Source of the DNA: Opitutaceae bacterium
GTDB lineage: Bacteria; Verrucomicrobiota; Verrucomicrobiia; Opitutales; Opitutaceae
DNA length: 59,940 nucleotides
Direction: 5' to 3'
Assembly: GCA_028691845.1 (NCBI GenBank)
Contig: JAQUYL010000020.1
Span: forward strand, 1 to 59,940
The translations under genes were made by a program, and so were the position numbers. The notes below the pieces were generated by a model. That model was not told the origin of the DNA. It did not search any database and worked only from the letters and a program-made list of their open reading frames with translations. This document shows positions 17,058-26,193 of this stretch, piece after piece (positions within the stretch are counted from its first letter, which is position 1; the number at the start of each line of letters is the position of its first letter).

Positions 17058-18500
17058 ATGACCACTTCCTCCTTCATGGCTTTCCTGCCCGAGCTGGTCC
17101 TGCTGTCGGGCGCCCTGGTCCTCTTCGTCCTCACGCTGGGCGAATCCCAGGGCCGGCAGGCGCGGATCGCCGCCCTCCTCACTGCCCTGGCCACGGTCGC
17201 CGCCGCCGCGCTGTGCCTGGGCCAGCACGCCGTCCTGTTCAGCGGCGCCTACCGGGTCGACGCGTTTTCCCAGCTGCTCAAGCTCGTCTTCGCCTCCGGC
17301 CTTGCTTTCATCCTTCTGCTCAGCGGCCGGCTGCCTGACATTCGCGATCAGATTAAGCCGGAGTACTTTCTTTTTCTCACGCTGAGCGTCTCGGGCCTGG
17401 TGATGCTGGTGAGCTGCGTCGACCTCATCACCCTGGTCATCGCCCTCGAGCTTTCCTCCTACCCGCTTTACCTGATGGTGCCCATGCGGCGCGAACGCGA
17501 AGGGCAGCGCAGCCAGATGGAGTCCGCCATCAAATATGTCATGTTCGGCGTCGCGGCCACCGGCATCATGCTGTTCGGCCTCAGCTATCTCTTCGGGTTG
17601 ACCGGCACGACATCGCTGCCGTTGCTCATCGTCCGGCTCCAGCCTGTCATCCATTCGCCTCCGGCTGTGGTCGGACTGGCGCTGGCTTTCTGCGGCCTCT
17701 ATTACAAATTGGCCGTGTTCCCCTTCCACTTTTGGACGCCCGACGTCTACCAGGGCGCGTCCAACGAGACCGCCGGCCTTATCGCCTCGCTGCCCAAGAT
17801 CGGGGCGGTTGCCGTCCTGGTCCGCTTTGTGTCGCTGTCTCCTTCGGACAATCAGGTCATCGCCCTCCTCCTGACCGGCCTGGCCATGGCGTCCATGTTC
17901 TACGGCAACCTGATCGCCCTTGCGCAAAAGGACTTCAAGCGACTGCTGGGTTTCTCGGGCATCGCCCATGCTGGTTATGCCGTCGTCGGATTCGTCTCCC
18001 TGAGCACGGCGGGTTATGCCGCAGCGCTGTACTACATCGTCGGCTACATGCTGATGATCCTCGCCTGCTTTGTCGTCATCTGCCAGGTTTCCCGCGACGG
18101 CACCAATGTCGCCATTGCGGAACTGGCTGGCCTGCATCGCCGGTCGCCCCTGCTGGCCCTTACGCTCGTCGTCGGCGTGTTCGGTCTTGCCGGCATCCCG
18201 CCGTTCGTGGGCTTTATGGGCAAGCTCACCCTCTTGACCTCCGCTTTGGCGCAGGGGCATCTCGCGCTGGTCATCGTCGCAATGATCAACGCGGCCATCG
18301 CCATCTACTATTACCTGCGGGTTGTCCGCGAAGCCGTGTTCGGCGACCCGGCCGGCAATCAGCCTCCCATTGCCCTCGACTGGCCCACCCGAATGCTGTG
18401 CGCGCTGCTGATTGCCGCAATCGTCGCCTTCGGTGTCGCCCCGGAGCCGGTGATTGATGCCCTCGCCGCCTCCCTCGGCGGCCTCAATCTGCCGTTGTAG
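17058..18500 (+). CDS. nuoN: NADH-quinone oxidoreductase subunit N
   Basis: A 480-residue antiporter-like subunit of the NuoN type. Key residues are the Glu in VIALELSSYPLYLM, the Lys in YYKLAVFPFHFWTPDVYQGA, and the Lys in FMGKLTLLTSAL. The FWTPDVYQG motif is diagnostic of NuoN. It is the last gene of the packed complex I run, and a perfect hairpin lies 17 bases after its stop. It brings the number of antiporter-like subunits in the operon to four. Confidence 0.95.
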   Translation: MTTSSFMAFLPELVLLSGALVLFVLTLGESQGRQARIAALLTALATVAAAALCLGQHAVLFSGAYRVDAFSQLLKLVFASGLAFILLLSGRLPDIRDQIKPEYFLFLTLSVSGLVMLVSCVDLITLVIALELSSYPLYLMVPMRREREGQRSQMESAIKYVMFGVAATGIMLFGLSYLFGLTGTTSLPLLIVRLQPVIHSPPAVVGLALAFCGLYYKLAVFPFHFWTPDVYQGASNETAGLIASLPKIGAVAVLVRFVSLSPSDNQVIALLLTGLAMASMFYGNLIALAQKDFKRLLGFSGIAHAGYAVVGFVSLSTAGYAAALYYIVGYMLMILACFVVICQVSRDGTNVAIAELAGLHRRSPLLALTLVVGVFGLAGIPPFVGFMGKLTLLTSALAQGHLALVIVAMINAAIAIYYYLRVVREAVFGDPAGNQPPIALDWPTRMLCALLIAAIVAFGVAPEPVIDALAASLGGLNLPL

Positions 18501-18517
18501 GAAAGGGCGAGGCCAAA

Positions 18518-18536
18518 AAGGAAAGAATCTTTCCTT
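18518..18536 (+). terminator. Hairpin after nuoN
   Basis: AAGGAAAG (18518-18525) and CTTTCCTT (18529-18536) form a perfect eight-base stem with a three-base loop. A second CTTTCCTTGA lies at 18541-18550 as a direct repeat of 18529-18538. The hairpin separates nuoN from nfnA and could attenuate read-through rather than stop it fully. Confidence 0.45.
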
Positions 18537-18672
18537 GAAACTTTCCTTGATGCCGTCTGACCTAGACCTTTTGAAATCGGCCATTGCTTGGTAGTGCTTG
18601 GGCACGAGGGCATGTAGACAAATCCTCGTTCCTGGGGATGCCCTTGATAATGGCCATCTTACATCAGTCGTC

Positions 18673-19512
18673 ATGCATCGCATCGTTTCCAAAACTCGTC
18701 TCAGCCCGAACGTCACCCGTCTCGACGTCGAAGCCCGTCGCATCGCCGAAATCCGTCAGCCGGGCCAGTTTGTCATCATCCGCCGCGCGCCCAAGGCCGA
18801 ACGTATACCGCTCACCATCGCGGACACCAATCCGGTCGCCGGCACGATCTCCCTGGTGATCCAGTCCGTGGGCAAAAGCACGCAGGATCTGGTCGCAATG
18901 GAAGTTGGCCAGGCAATCCAGGACATCTCGGGTCCCCTGGGCATGCCCACGGAACTGATCGAGTCCGGCCGCGCCCTGTGCATCGGCGGTGGCGTGGGCA
19001 CGGCGGTGGTCCACCCTATCGCTCAGGGACTGCACCAGCGCGAAGTGCCTGTCATCAGCGTCATCGGCGGCCGCTCAAAGGAATGGGTGATTTTCGAGGA
19101 GGAGCTGCGCCGCCTTGGCGAAGTCGTGGTCTGCACCGACGACGGAAGCTACGGACGCAAGGGCTTTGTCACGGACGCGGCGAAAGACATCCTAACCGCC
19201 GGTGGGATCACGATCGTCTACGCGGTCGGCCCTGTGCCGATGATGCGGGCGGTAACCAATCTCACGCGTTCGTTCGGGGTGCACACGGTTGTTTCACTCA
19301 ATCCCATCATGGTGGATGGCACCGGCATGTGCGGCGGCTGCCGCGTGGATGTCGGCGGCGAAACCAAGTTCGCCTGCGTGGATGGTCCGGAGTTCGACGG
19401 ACACAAGGTAAACTTCGATCTGCTGGCCGACCGCCTGTCCACCTATCGCACCCACGAACAGTCCTCTCTGGACCGGCACGATCACAATTGCCGGATCGGC
19501 CTGGGCAAATGA
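18673..19512 (+). CDS. nfnA: NfnA-type ferredoxin:NADP+ oxidoreductase alpha subunit (FAD, 2Fe-2S)
   Basis: A 279-residue flavoprotein of the ferredoxin-NADP reductase superfamily, close to NfnA, SudB and PyrK. The ATG at 18673 gives the normal family start (MHRIVSKTRLSPNVTRLDVE). An FAD region (ERIPLTIADTN) is followed by a nucleotide-binding GGGVGTAVVHPIA and a C-terminal [2Fe-2S] site with C220, C223 and C235 in GMCGGCRV...FACVDGPEF. NfnAB complexes couple NADH and NADP to ferredoxin by electron bifurcation (family knowledge). It lies 172 bp after nuoN and 46 bp before nfnB. PyrK is the alternative, but no pyrD is nearby. Confidence 0.85.
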   Translation: MHRIVSKTRLSPNVTRLDVEARRIAEIRQPGQFVIIRRAPKAERIPLTIADTNPVAGTISLVIQSVGKSTQDLVAMEVGQAIQDISGPLGMPTELIESGRALCIGGGVGTAVVHPIAQGLHQREVPVISVIGGRSKEWVIFEEELRRLGEVVVCTDDGSYGRKGFVTDAAKDILTAGGITIVYAVGPVPMMRAVTNLTRSFGVHTVVSLNPIMVDGTGMCGGCRVDVGGETKFACVDGPEFDGHKVNFDLLADRLSTYRTHEQSSLDRHDHNCRIGLGK

Positions 19513-19558
19513 CTAGGCCGCCTCGTTCCTCCTTCCATAATCCGCCTCCGATCCTCTC

Positions 19559-20977
19559 ATGATCCAAATGAAGATCTCCCCGAAAGAGCGCCTTGCCATC
19601 CAGCGGCAGTTGATGCCCGAGCAGGACGCCCTCGAACGCGCCCATAACTTCGCCGAGGTCAACCTCGGGTTCCCCGAGCAACTGGCCTTGCTTGAGGCTC
19701 AACGCTGCATCCAGTGCAAGGATCCCAAGTGCGTCAATGGCTGCCCGGTGCGGGTGAACATCCCTCGCTTCATCAAGTTCGTGGCCGAAGGCAACCTGCA
19801 GGAAGCGGCCCGGAGTCTCCTCGGCGACAATGCGCTGCCCGGCGTGACCGGCCGCGTCTGTCCGCAGGAGACCCAGTGCGAGGCCGAATGCATCCGGGGA
19901 TTGAAGGGCAAGCCCGTGGCCATCGGCTACCTCGAACGGTACGTGGCGGACTGGGCCTTCCAGAACGCGAACGGCCTGAAGCAGGCGCCGGCAGCGCCCA
20001 CGGGCAAAAAGGTGGCCGTGGTTGGCGCCGGCCCCGCCGGACTGACGGCTGCGGGCGAACTGGCCAAGCAAGGCCACAGCGTGACCATCTACGAGGCCCT
20101 GCATCAACCCGGCGGCGTGCTGGTCTACGGCATCCCGGAATTCCGTCTCCCGAAAAAGATCGTCGATCTCGAGGTGCAGCGCCTGCAGGAGGCCGGGGTT
20201 GAAATCGAATGCAACGTCGTCATCGGCCGCACTTACACCCTCAACGAATTGCGCGCCAAGTTCGATGCGATCTTCATCGGCAATGGCGCCGGCTTGCCCG
20301 TGTTCATGAACGTCCCGGGCGAAAATTTCAAGGGCGTGTACTCCGCCAACGAGTACCTCACCCGCGTCAACCTGATGGCGGCCTATGATTTCCCTCAGGC
20401 CGACACCCCGGTCCTCATCGGCAAACGGGTCGCCGTGCTCGGCGGCGGCAACGTGGCGATGGATTCGGCCCGCACCGCCAAACGCCTTGGGGCGGACGCC
20501 TCGATGATCATCTACCGCCGCACGCGCAAGGAAATGCCGGCCCGCGCCGAAGAGGTGCACCACGCGGAGCAGGAGGGGATCCAGTTTGAGTTTCTCGTCG
20601 CACCGGTCGAGGTGCTGGGCAACGACAAGAAATGGGTTACCGGCCTCAAGTGCATCCGCATGCAGCTCGGCGAGCCCGATGCCTCGGGCCGGCGCAGTCC
20701 CGTTCCGATTCCCGGTTCCGAGTTTGTCCTCGATTGCGACATCGTCGTCGTGGCCATCGGCACCCGGGCCAATCCGCTGCTCACCGCCACCTGCCCTGAA
20801 CTCAAGCTCAACAAGCGGGGCAACATCGAGGCGGACGAGAACGGCATGACCAGCCTGCCGGGCGTTTTCGCCGGCGGGGATATCGTGCGCGGGGCGGCCA
20901 CAGTGATTCTGGCCATGGGTGACGGCAAACGGGCGGCCCAATCGATCGGCGATTACCTGAAAGCCAAAGTGGGCTGA
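19559..20977 (+). CDS. nfnB: NfnB-type beta subunit / glutamate synthase small-subunit family
   Basis: A 472-residue flavoprotein with an N-terminal Fe-S domain (C50, C53, C58, C62 and C101, C107, C111), an FAD site GAGPAG at 156-161 and a second Rossmann motif [15 protein letters not shown]. In NfnB the two [4Fe-4S] clusters and the FAD form the bifurcating site that reduces ferredoxin and binds NADPH (family knowledge). The pairing with nfnA just upstream supports this over the GltD role. A terminator follows closely. The start at 19559 has no clear ribosome binding site, and an in-frame ATG lies three codons later. Confidence 0.87.
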   Translation: MIQMKISPKERLAIQRQLMPEQDALERAHNFAEVNLGFPEQLALLEAQRCIQCKDPKCVNGCPVRVNIPRFIKFVAEGNLQEAARSLLGDNALPGVTGRVCPQETQCEAECIRGLKGKPVAIGYLERYVADWAFQNANGLKQAPAAPTGKKVAVVGAGPAGLTAAGELAKQGHSVTIYEALHQPGGVLVYGIPEFRLPKKIVDLEVQRLQEAGVEIECNVVIGRTYTLNELRAKFDAIFIGNGAGLPVFMNVPGENFKGVYSANEYLTRVNLMAAYDFPQADTPVLIGKRVAVLGGGNVAMDSARTAKRLGADASMIIYRRTRKEMPARAEEVHHAEQEGIQFEFLVAPVEVLGNDKKWVTGLKCIRMQLGEPDASGRRSPVPIPGSEFVLDCDIVVVAIGTRANPLLTATCPELKLNKRGNIEADENGMTSLPGVFAGGDIVRGAATVILAMGDGKRAAQSIGDYLKAKVG

Positions 20978-20983
20978 CCAACC

Positions 20984-21008
20984 GCCGCGTTTTTTGCGGC
21001 TTTGCTTT
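20984..21008 (+). terminator. Rho-independent terminator after nfnB
   Basis: GCCGC (20984-20988) pairs with GCGGC (20996-21000) around a T-rich loop, followed by TTTGCTTT. It sits a few bases after the nfnB stop and before the next gene. The short stem makes it a weak terminator. Confidence 0.5.
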
Positions 21009-21035
21009 GCTCCCGCTCCGGCTAGGTTGTGCCCG

Positions 21036-22607
21036 ATGCCGGATCTCGTCCTCGCCACGCTCAACGCCAGGTATATCCATTCCGCGTTCGGGTTGCGCTG
21101 CCTGCTGGCCAATCTCGGCGACCTGCGGCCGCGCGCCACCCTGGCCGAATTCACCATCAATCAGCGCCCGCTCGAGATCGCCGAGCGCATTCTGGCGCTG
21201 CAGCCGCGCATCGTCGGCCTGGGCATCTATATCTGGAACACCACCCCGTCGACCGAACTCGCCGCCCTGCTCAAGCGCCTCCGGCCCGATCTGACGATCA
21301 TCCTCGGCGGCCCGGAGGTGAGCCACGAGACTGAGGGCCAGGAAATCGTGCGGCTGGCCGACTACGTCATCACCGGCGAGGCCGATCTGACCTTCCCGGA
21401 GGTCTGCCGCCAGATCCTGGCCGGCCGCCCCCCGTCACGGAAAATCATTCCGGCCCCCCTGCCCGACCTGGCCCGGATCGCCCTCCCCTACAATGAGTAC
21501 ACCGACGACGACATCGCGCATCGGCTCGTCTACGTGGAGGCCTCGCGCGGCTGCCCGTTTGAATGCGAATTCTGCCTCTCGTCGCTCGACCTCCCCGTGC
21601 GGCAATTTCCGCTCGCTCCTCTTCTGGACGCCCTCGACCGGCTGCTGACCCGCGGCCTGCGGCACTTCAAATTCGTCGACCGCACCTTTAATCTGAACCT
21701 TGCGGTCAGCCGGCGCATTCTGGAGTTTTTTCTCGAGCGGCTCCGGCCGGGACTATTCCTGCATTTTGAAATAATCCCGGACCGGCTGCCGGAAGGATTG
21801 CGCGAACTGATCCTGCGGTTTCCGCCCGGCACACTGCAATTCGAAGTGGGAGTGCAGACGTTCAATCCCGACGTGGCGTCGGCCATCAGCCGTCGGCAGG
21901 ACTACACTCGGCTAGAGGAAAATTTCCGCTTCCTGCGCGGTCAGACCGCGGTTCACCTGCATGCCGATCTCATTGTCGGACTGCCCGGCGAAACCGTGGA
22001 GAGCTTTGCGGCCGGTTTCGACCGGCTGGTGGCGCTGGGCCCGCATGAGATCCAAGTCGGCATCCTTAAGCGCCTGCGCGGCACTCCGATCATCCGGCAC
22101 GATGCGGCATGGGCCATGGTCTATTCGCCGCTGCCGCCCTATGAAATCCTGGGCAACCGGCTGATCGATTTTGCATCGATGCAGCGGCTGCGCCGCTTCG
22201 CCCGCTACTGGGATCTGATCGGCAATAGCGGCAATTTTGTCGAAACCACGCCGCTGCTGTGGGCCGGTGGCGAATCGCCGTTTGCGGCATTTCTGCGGCT
22301 GAGCAACTGGCTTTTTGACCGGGAAGGCCGGCACCATGGAATTGCGCTGACGTGGTTGATGGAACTGGTCTTCACTTACCTCACGACTGAATGCAGCCGA
22401 CCGGCCGGCACCGTAGCCGAAGCGCTCTGGCGGGATTTCCTGCGAGGCGGGCGTGCTGAGATGCCGCCATTTTTACGGCTGCATCTGGGCCGGACGGTTC
22501 TGGCCAATCCAATTCGACGCAGGGAAAAGAATCCCACCGTCTGCCGTCAAAGCCGGCATAGGGCCCCACCAATGCATCCCAATACGAAGAGCGAACGCAC
22601 GCCGTGA
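21036..22607 (+). CDS. B12-binding-domain radical SAM protein (DUF4080 type)
   Basis: A 523-residue enzyme of unknown reaction. The N-terminal about 130 residues form a cobalamin-binding-like Rossmann domain ([25 protein letters not shown]). The radical SAM core follows with the cluster cysteines C173, C177 and C180 in [10 protein letters not shown]. The C-terminal third fits the DUF4080 domain that often follows in this family. The start at 21036 is chosen because the conserved start [13 protein letters not shown] lies there. It stands alone between a terminator and a gene-poor stretch. The substrate is unknown. Confidence 0.8.
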   Translation: MPDLVLATLNARYIHSAFGLRCLLANLGDLRPRATLAEFTINQRPLEIAERILALQPRIVGLGIYIWNTTPSTELAALLKRLRPDLTIILGGPEVSHETEGQEIVRLADYVITGEADLTFPEVCRQILAGRPPSRKIIPAPLPDLARIALPYNEYTDDDIAHRLVYVEASRGCPFECEFCLSSLDLPVRQFPLAPLLDALDRLLTRGLRHFKFVDRTFNLNLAVSRRILEFFLERLRPGLFLHFEIIPDRLPEGLRELILRFPPGTLQFEVGVQTFNPDVASAISRRQDYTRLEENFRFLRGQTAVHLHADLIVGLPGETVESFAAGFDRLVALGPHEIQVGILKRLRGTPIIRHDAAWAMVYSPLPPYEILGNRLIDFASMQRLRRFARYWDLIGNSGNFVETTPLLWAGGESPFAAFLRLSNWLFDREGRHHGIALTWLMELVFTYLTTECSRPAGTVAEALWRDFLRGGRAEMPPFLRLHLGRTVLANPIRRREKNPTVCRQSRHRAPPMHPNTKSERTP

Positions 22608-23321
22608 TCTTTCAGCCCGGACATAATACCGAGCCGAATCCTGTCATCCAATAGCGAGTACCCGCGTGAGGCGCTGCTTCTCTGGGAAGTGACGTCGATG
22701 TGCGAAAAATACCAAAAAGGCGCTGGCAAAGTGGTCGCACCATGCCCGCGGAGGCTCCTGAATTCCCAGCGAGGTCTGCCGGGAAGCCCATTGCACCCAC
22801 CCCAGGTCCATGCGTGAATAACCCAAGAATGACGATTCCCATTCAACCGGCGGAGCAAGTTCTTCACACTGTGCCGGCCCGCTTCCGTAGCATGGTCCGA
22901 AGCCCTGGATCAGCCCCGGCTCTTTCTCTCTCTGCGAGCAAGGGTTGCTCCAGACGGTTTCGATTGCCCACGAAGTCGAACCTATCCCGGAAAACTTCAA
23001 CCCGGGGACTACCTGGACGGCAATCAATTTGATAGGGCTTCCTCGTGGCAATGCCAAATTGATAACCTATTTTCTTCCTTATACTTAAACACGAATAGCG
23101 CCTTGGCCATCATAGGCATTCCTCAGATGCAAACCGGCGTTTCCACTGGGCCACATTGGTGTAATACCCCCTCTGGGCAAATATGCCGCACCTCTTGAGG
23201 GGATGGCGGCTCTTTCCCGCAGAGCCGCAGCTTTGCTCATTCACATTGGCGCGACCAATTCGCTGACAGAGTGGGTTCCACCAAACTGCTGCCAAGTTAT
23301 TCACAGGAGCTGGCGACCGCT
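22608..23321. other. Gene-poor stretch between the radical SAM gene and panC
   Basis: About 700 bases with lower GC and no recognisable gene; the open frames here have no family features. Two inverted repeats stand out. GCGGCTCT (23206-23213) with AGAGCCGC (23221-23228) has a seven-base loop and could end the panC transcript, although there is no T tract in that direction. TCAATTTG and CAAATTGA, near 23024-23031 and 23055-23062, also pair. The stretch may be decayed coding DNA. Confidence 0.5.
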
Positions 23322-24164
23322 TTAAATGGGAAGACTGTCGATTAGCCTTACTTCATCAACCCACACCGCCATGACCATGAGACTCTGTCCCGGAGTGATT
23401 TCACGCATCGGCTCAAAGTTGGTGCGATCGACCACTGAAATGTAAATCACTCGCACGCGTCTTTTCTGGGTCAGGATATGCGTGGCCTCAGCGATCAATC
23501 GGTCGGCGCTTCGCACGCCTTGCGCGACCATTTCCCTTACCTTGCCCAGTGCCTGCCACGCGGCCAACGCCTCCGCCCTTTGCCCCGGCGACAGGAACCG
23601 GTTGCGTGCGCTGCACGCCAGCCCATCGGCCTCCCGGATGGTCGGACCCGCAACCACTTCGACCGGAATGGACAGATCTGCCATCGCTTTCCTCACCACG
23701 GCGACCTGCTGCGGCTCTTCTTCCCCCAACACCAGCACGTCAGGCCGCACGATGTTCAGCAGTTTGATCGTCCCGGTCAGCATACCGCGAAACAACGACG
23801 GCCGCGTCAGACCCTCGAGCGGTTTGCTGACCGCATCCTCGATCACATGCGTGGAATAGCCGCGAGGAAACATTGCCGGGGCGGTGGGAGTGAACACCAC
23901 CGTCACGCCCGCCTGTTCGCACACGGCGAGGTCATTCGGCAAATCCCGAGGAAAGCGCGCACTGTCCTCGCTGGGGCCAAATTGCAGCGGATTCACAAAG
24001 ATTGAGGTCACGACGACATCGGCCTTCTCCCGGGCCAGCTTGATCAAGCTGGCATGTCCCGCATGCAGGGCGCCCATCGTCGGAACCAGCGCAATGCGCT
24101 GGTTCCGCCGCCGGCACACATCTGCCGCCGCCCGCATCTCTTCCACCGATTCGATTCTTTGCAT
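23322..24164 (-). CDS. panC: Pantothenate synthetase with altered active-site motifs
   Basis: A 280-residue pantoate-beta-alanine ligase, the last step of pantothenate (vitamin B5) synthesis, using ATP. The ATP-binding HxGH is intact (H34, H37 in TMGALHAGH), as are NPLQFGPSED and EADGLACSARN. Two conserved places differ: GEEEPQQ at 147-153 has Glu where the family has the catalytic Lys of GEKD/GQKD, and RPSLFRG at 121-127 has Leu where RPGHFRG is usual. The start at 24164 gives the normal family N-terminus. It is divergent from dapL, and no panB or panD is in the window. Confidence 0.85.
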   Translation of the reverse strand: MQRIESVEEMRAAADVCRRRNQRIALVPTMGALHAGHASLIKLAREKADVVVTSIFVNPLQFGPSEDSARFPRDLPNDLAVCEQAGVTVVFTPTAPAMFPRGYSTHVIEDAVSKPLEGLTRPSLFRGMLTGTIKLLNIVRPDVLVLGEEEPQQVAVVRKAMADLSIPVEVVAGPTIREADGLACSARNRFLSPGQRAEALAAWQALGKVREMVAQGVRSADRLIAEATHILTQKRRVRVIYISVVDRTNFEPMREITPGQSLMVMAVWVDEVRLIDSLPI

Positions 24165-24269
24165 GATTGGGGAAACAAACTTGAACAATCCCGCCGGCGC
24201 CACCTTAAATCGCGCCTTAAAGCCCGCATCCCAATCCGCTGATTCACGTCCCGCTCCCTCCGCCACGCC

Positions 24270-25493
24270 ATGATCCGCTTCAACGAAAATTACGCCAAGC
24301 TGAAGGCCTCCTATCTTTTCGCCGATATCGCGAAGCGCGTCACCGCCTTCACCCAGGCCAATCCGCAGGCGAACGTAATTCGGCTCGGCATCGGCGACGT
24401 CACCGAACCGCTGCCGCCCGCCTGCATTGAAGCGCTGCATGCCGGCGCCGACGAGATGGGCCGGCGTGAGACCTTCAAGGGCTACGGCCCCGAGCAGGGC
24501 TACGCTTTTCTCCGCGAGGCCATCGCCCTGCACGACTTCCAGGCGCGCGGCTGCCCGATCGAGCCCGACGAAATCTTCATCTCCGATGGTTCGAAGTGCG
24601 ACTGTGGCAACATCCAGGAAATTTTCGCCCATGACATCCGTCTCGCGATTCCTGATCCGGTCTATCCGGTTTACGTCGACACCAACGTGATGGCCGGCCG
24701 CACGGGCGCCAACATCGACGGGCGCTACGAAGGCATCACCTACCTCGATTCCACGGCCGCCAACGGCTACGTGCCCGCCATCCCGTCCACGCCCGCCGAC
24801 CTGATCTATCTCTGCTTCCCCAACAACCCCACCGGCGCCGTGGCGACGCGCGCCCAGCTCGCCGCCTGGGTCGCCTATGCGAAACGCCATAAGTCAATCA
24901 TCCTCTTCGACGCAGCCTATGAGGCCTTCATCCGCAACCCGGAGATTCCGCATTCCATCTACGAAATCGAGGGCGCCCGGGACGTGGCAATCGAGTTTCG
25001 CAGCTTCTCCAAGACGGCCGGTTTCACAGGCACGCGCTGCGCGTTCATCGTCATCCCCAAGACGCTTGCGGCCCACGACTCCCTGGGCCGCGCCACGCCG
25101 GTGCACTCCCTCTGGATGCGCCGCCACACGACGAAGTTCAACGGCGTCTCCTATCCCGTGCAAAAAGCCGCCGCCGCAATCTATACCGACGCCGGCCGGC
25201 AGCAGACGCGCGCCTTGACCGATTTTTACCTCGGCAATGCCAAGCTCATCCGCGAGGCCATGGCCCGGCTCGGCCTGCCCTGCGTCGGCGGCGATAACTC
25301 CCCTTACATCTGGGTCAACACCGGCCGCGATTCGTGGGAGTTTTTTGATCTGCTGCTGCACCAGGCCCAGGTTGTCTGCACGCCCGGGGCCGGCTTCGGC
25401 AAATGCGGCGAGGGACATGTGCGCATCAGCTCATTCAACAGCCGCGAAAACGTCGTGACGGCGCTCGACCGAATCGCTGCCGCGTTGAAATAA
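24270..25493 (+). CDS. dapL: LL-diaminopimelate aminotransferase
   Basis: A 407-residue PLP enzyme that makes LL-diaminopimelate directly from tetrahydrodipicolinate, the aminotransferase route to lysine and peptidoglycan. The fold type I features are clear: CFPNNPTGA, and the Schiff-base lysine K248 in [13 protein letters not shown]. The N-terminus [20 protein letters not shown] is typical of DapL. This route is found in plants, Chlamydiae, Verrucomicrobiota and others, which fits the proposed host. Expression is divergent from panC, with 105 bp between them. Confidence 0.95.
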   Translation: MIRFNENYAKLKASYLFADIAKRVTAFTQANPQANVIRLGIGDVTEPLPPACIEALHAGADEMGRRETFKGYGPEQGYAFLREAIALHDFQARGCPIEPDEIFISDGSKCDCGNIQEIFAHDIRLAIPDPVYPVYVDTNVMAGRTGANIDGRYEGITYLDSTAANGYVPAIPSTPADLIYLCFPNNPTGAVATRAQLAAWVAYAKRHKSIILFDAAYEAFIRNPEIPHSIYEIEGARDVAIEFRSFSKTAGFTGTRCAFIVIPKTLAAHDSLGRATPVHSLWMRRHTTKFNGVSYPVQKAAAAIYTDAGRQQTRALTDFYLGNAKLIREAMARLGLPCVGGDNSPYIWVNTGRDSWEFFDLLLHQAQVVCTPGAGFGKCGEGHVRISSFNSRENVVTALDRIAAALK

Positions 25494-25530
25494 CCCGCTT
25501 CCGCCCCGGCCCGCCGGAACGTGCCTTCCG

Positions 25531-26175
25531 CTATTTTTTCTCGGGCAGGGCGGCGAGCACCGCGTCGGCCAGTTCCACGACCGCGCCGCTCAACAGGTTC
25601 GCCAGTTGCGCATAGTCGCGGCCGTCCCACGTCACGTTTTGGGCGGCAAAGGTTCTGCTCGAGACGATCGCCGCGTCGGGCCCGGCCGATTTCACCTCGA
25701 TCTCCGCCGCAAACCGGATCCCTCCTGTGCCACCAGATGCAGTACCCTCGCAATTAAGCACTTTCACCCGCACGTCGTAATCATGCGGCGCCGCCGAGGC
25801 CGGGTTAATCATCACCCTGGTGCGCGCCGTCAGCCGCTCGCCCAGCAGGCGCGTGATGCCCGATTCCAAAGGCTCGGCCCAACGTGCATCCGCGATGAAT
25901 TTGAGCTCATTCTCGCCCTGTCGCACGGCCATCGACCGGTTCATGAGGTAAGCCGGCACCCTGACCTCCCGCAAGGCCAGGACCGGCGTTGACGGCCCTG
26001 CCTCCGGGATCGGCGCTCCCGGCTCTCCCATGACGTAGTAGCGCGTCGTGTCCGGCTGTGCCTGCTGGATTTCCGGCAGGGAGCAGGCTGGCAGCAACAG
26101 GCTGATGACCGCCAGCGAAAGGCCGACGGCCTGCCGGCGTGCCTTCACCATTCGACTCTCAATTTTCGGCTTCAT
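25531..26175 (-). CDS. PqiC-type ABC transport auxiliary lipoprotein
   Basis: A 214-residue predicted outer-membrane lipoprotein. The signal peptide ends in the lipobox LLPACS, with Cys31 as the lipidated residue. The mature part matches the PqiC/DUF330 family, with YYVMGEP near the start and VPAYLMNRSMAVRQGENEL in the middle. It is the last gene of the mlaE-mlaF-mlaD-pqiC run, 18 bases after mlaD. It probably anchors the periplasmic MCE protein to the outer membrane for phospholipid transport. Confidence 0.85.
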   Translation of the reverse strand: MKPKIESRMVKARRQAVGLSLAVISLLLPACSLPEIQQAQPDTTRYYVMGEPGAPIPEAGPSTPVLALREVRVPAYLMNRSMAVRQGENELKFIADARWAEPLESGITRLLGERLTARTRVMINPASAAPHDYDVRVKVLNCEGTASGGTGGIRFAAEIEVKSAGPDAAIVSSRTFAAQNVTWDGRDYAQLANLLSGAVVELADAVLAALPEKK

Positions 26176-26193
26176 GGCAGTTCAATCCGTACT

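Noticed and set aside
16668..18743. A 691-residue minus-strand frame opposite nuoM and nuoN
   Set aside because: Composition (Gly, Asp, Glu, Gln, Arg) is that of an antisense shadow; the plus strand carries well-conserved NuoM and NuoN.
22644..23057. Minus-strand frame of 137 residues in the gene-poor stretch
   Set aside because: No family features, overlapping frames of similar length, and codon use unlike that of nearby genes.
24165..24890. N-terminal extension of the panC frame to 522 residues
   Set aside because: The extra part is antisense to dapL; PanC homology begins at the ATG at 24164.
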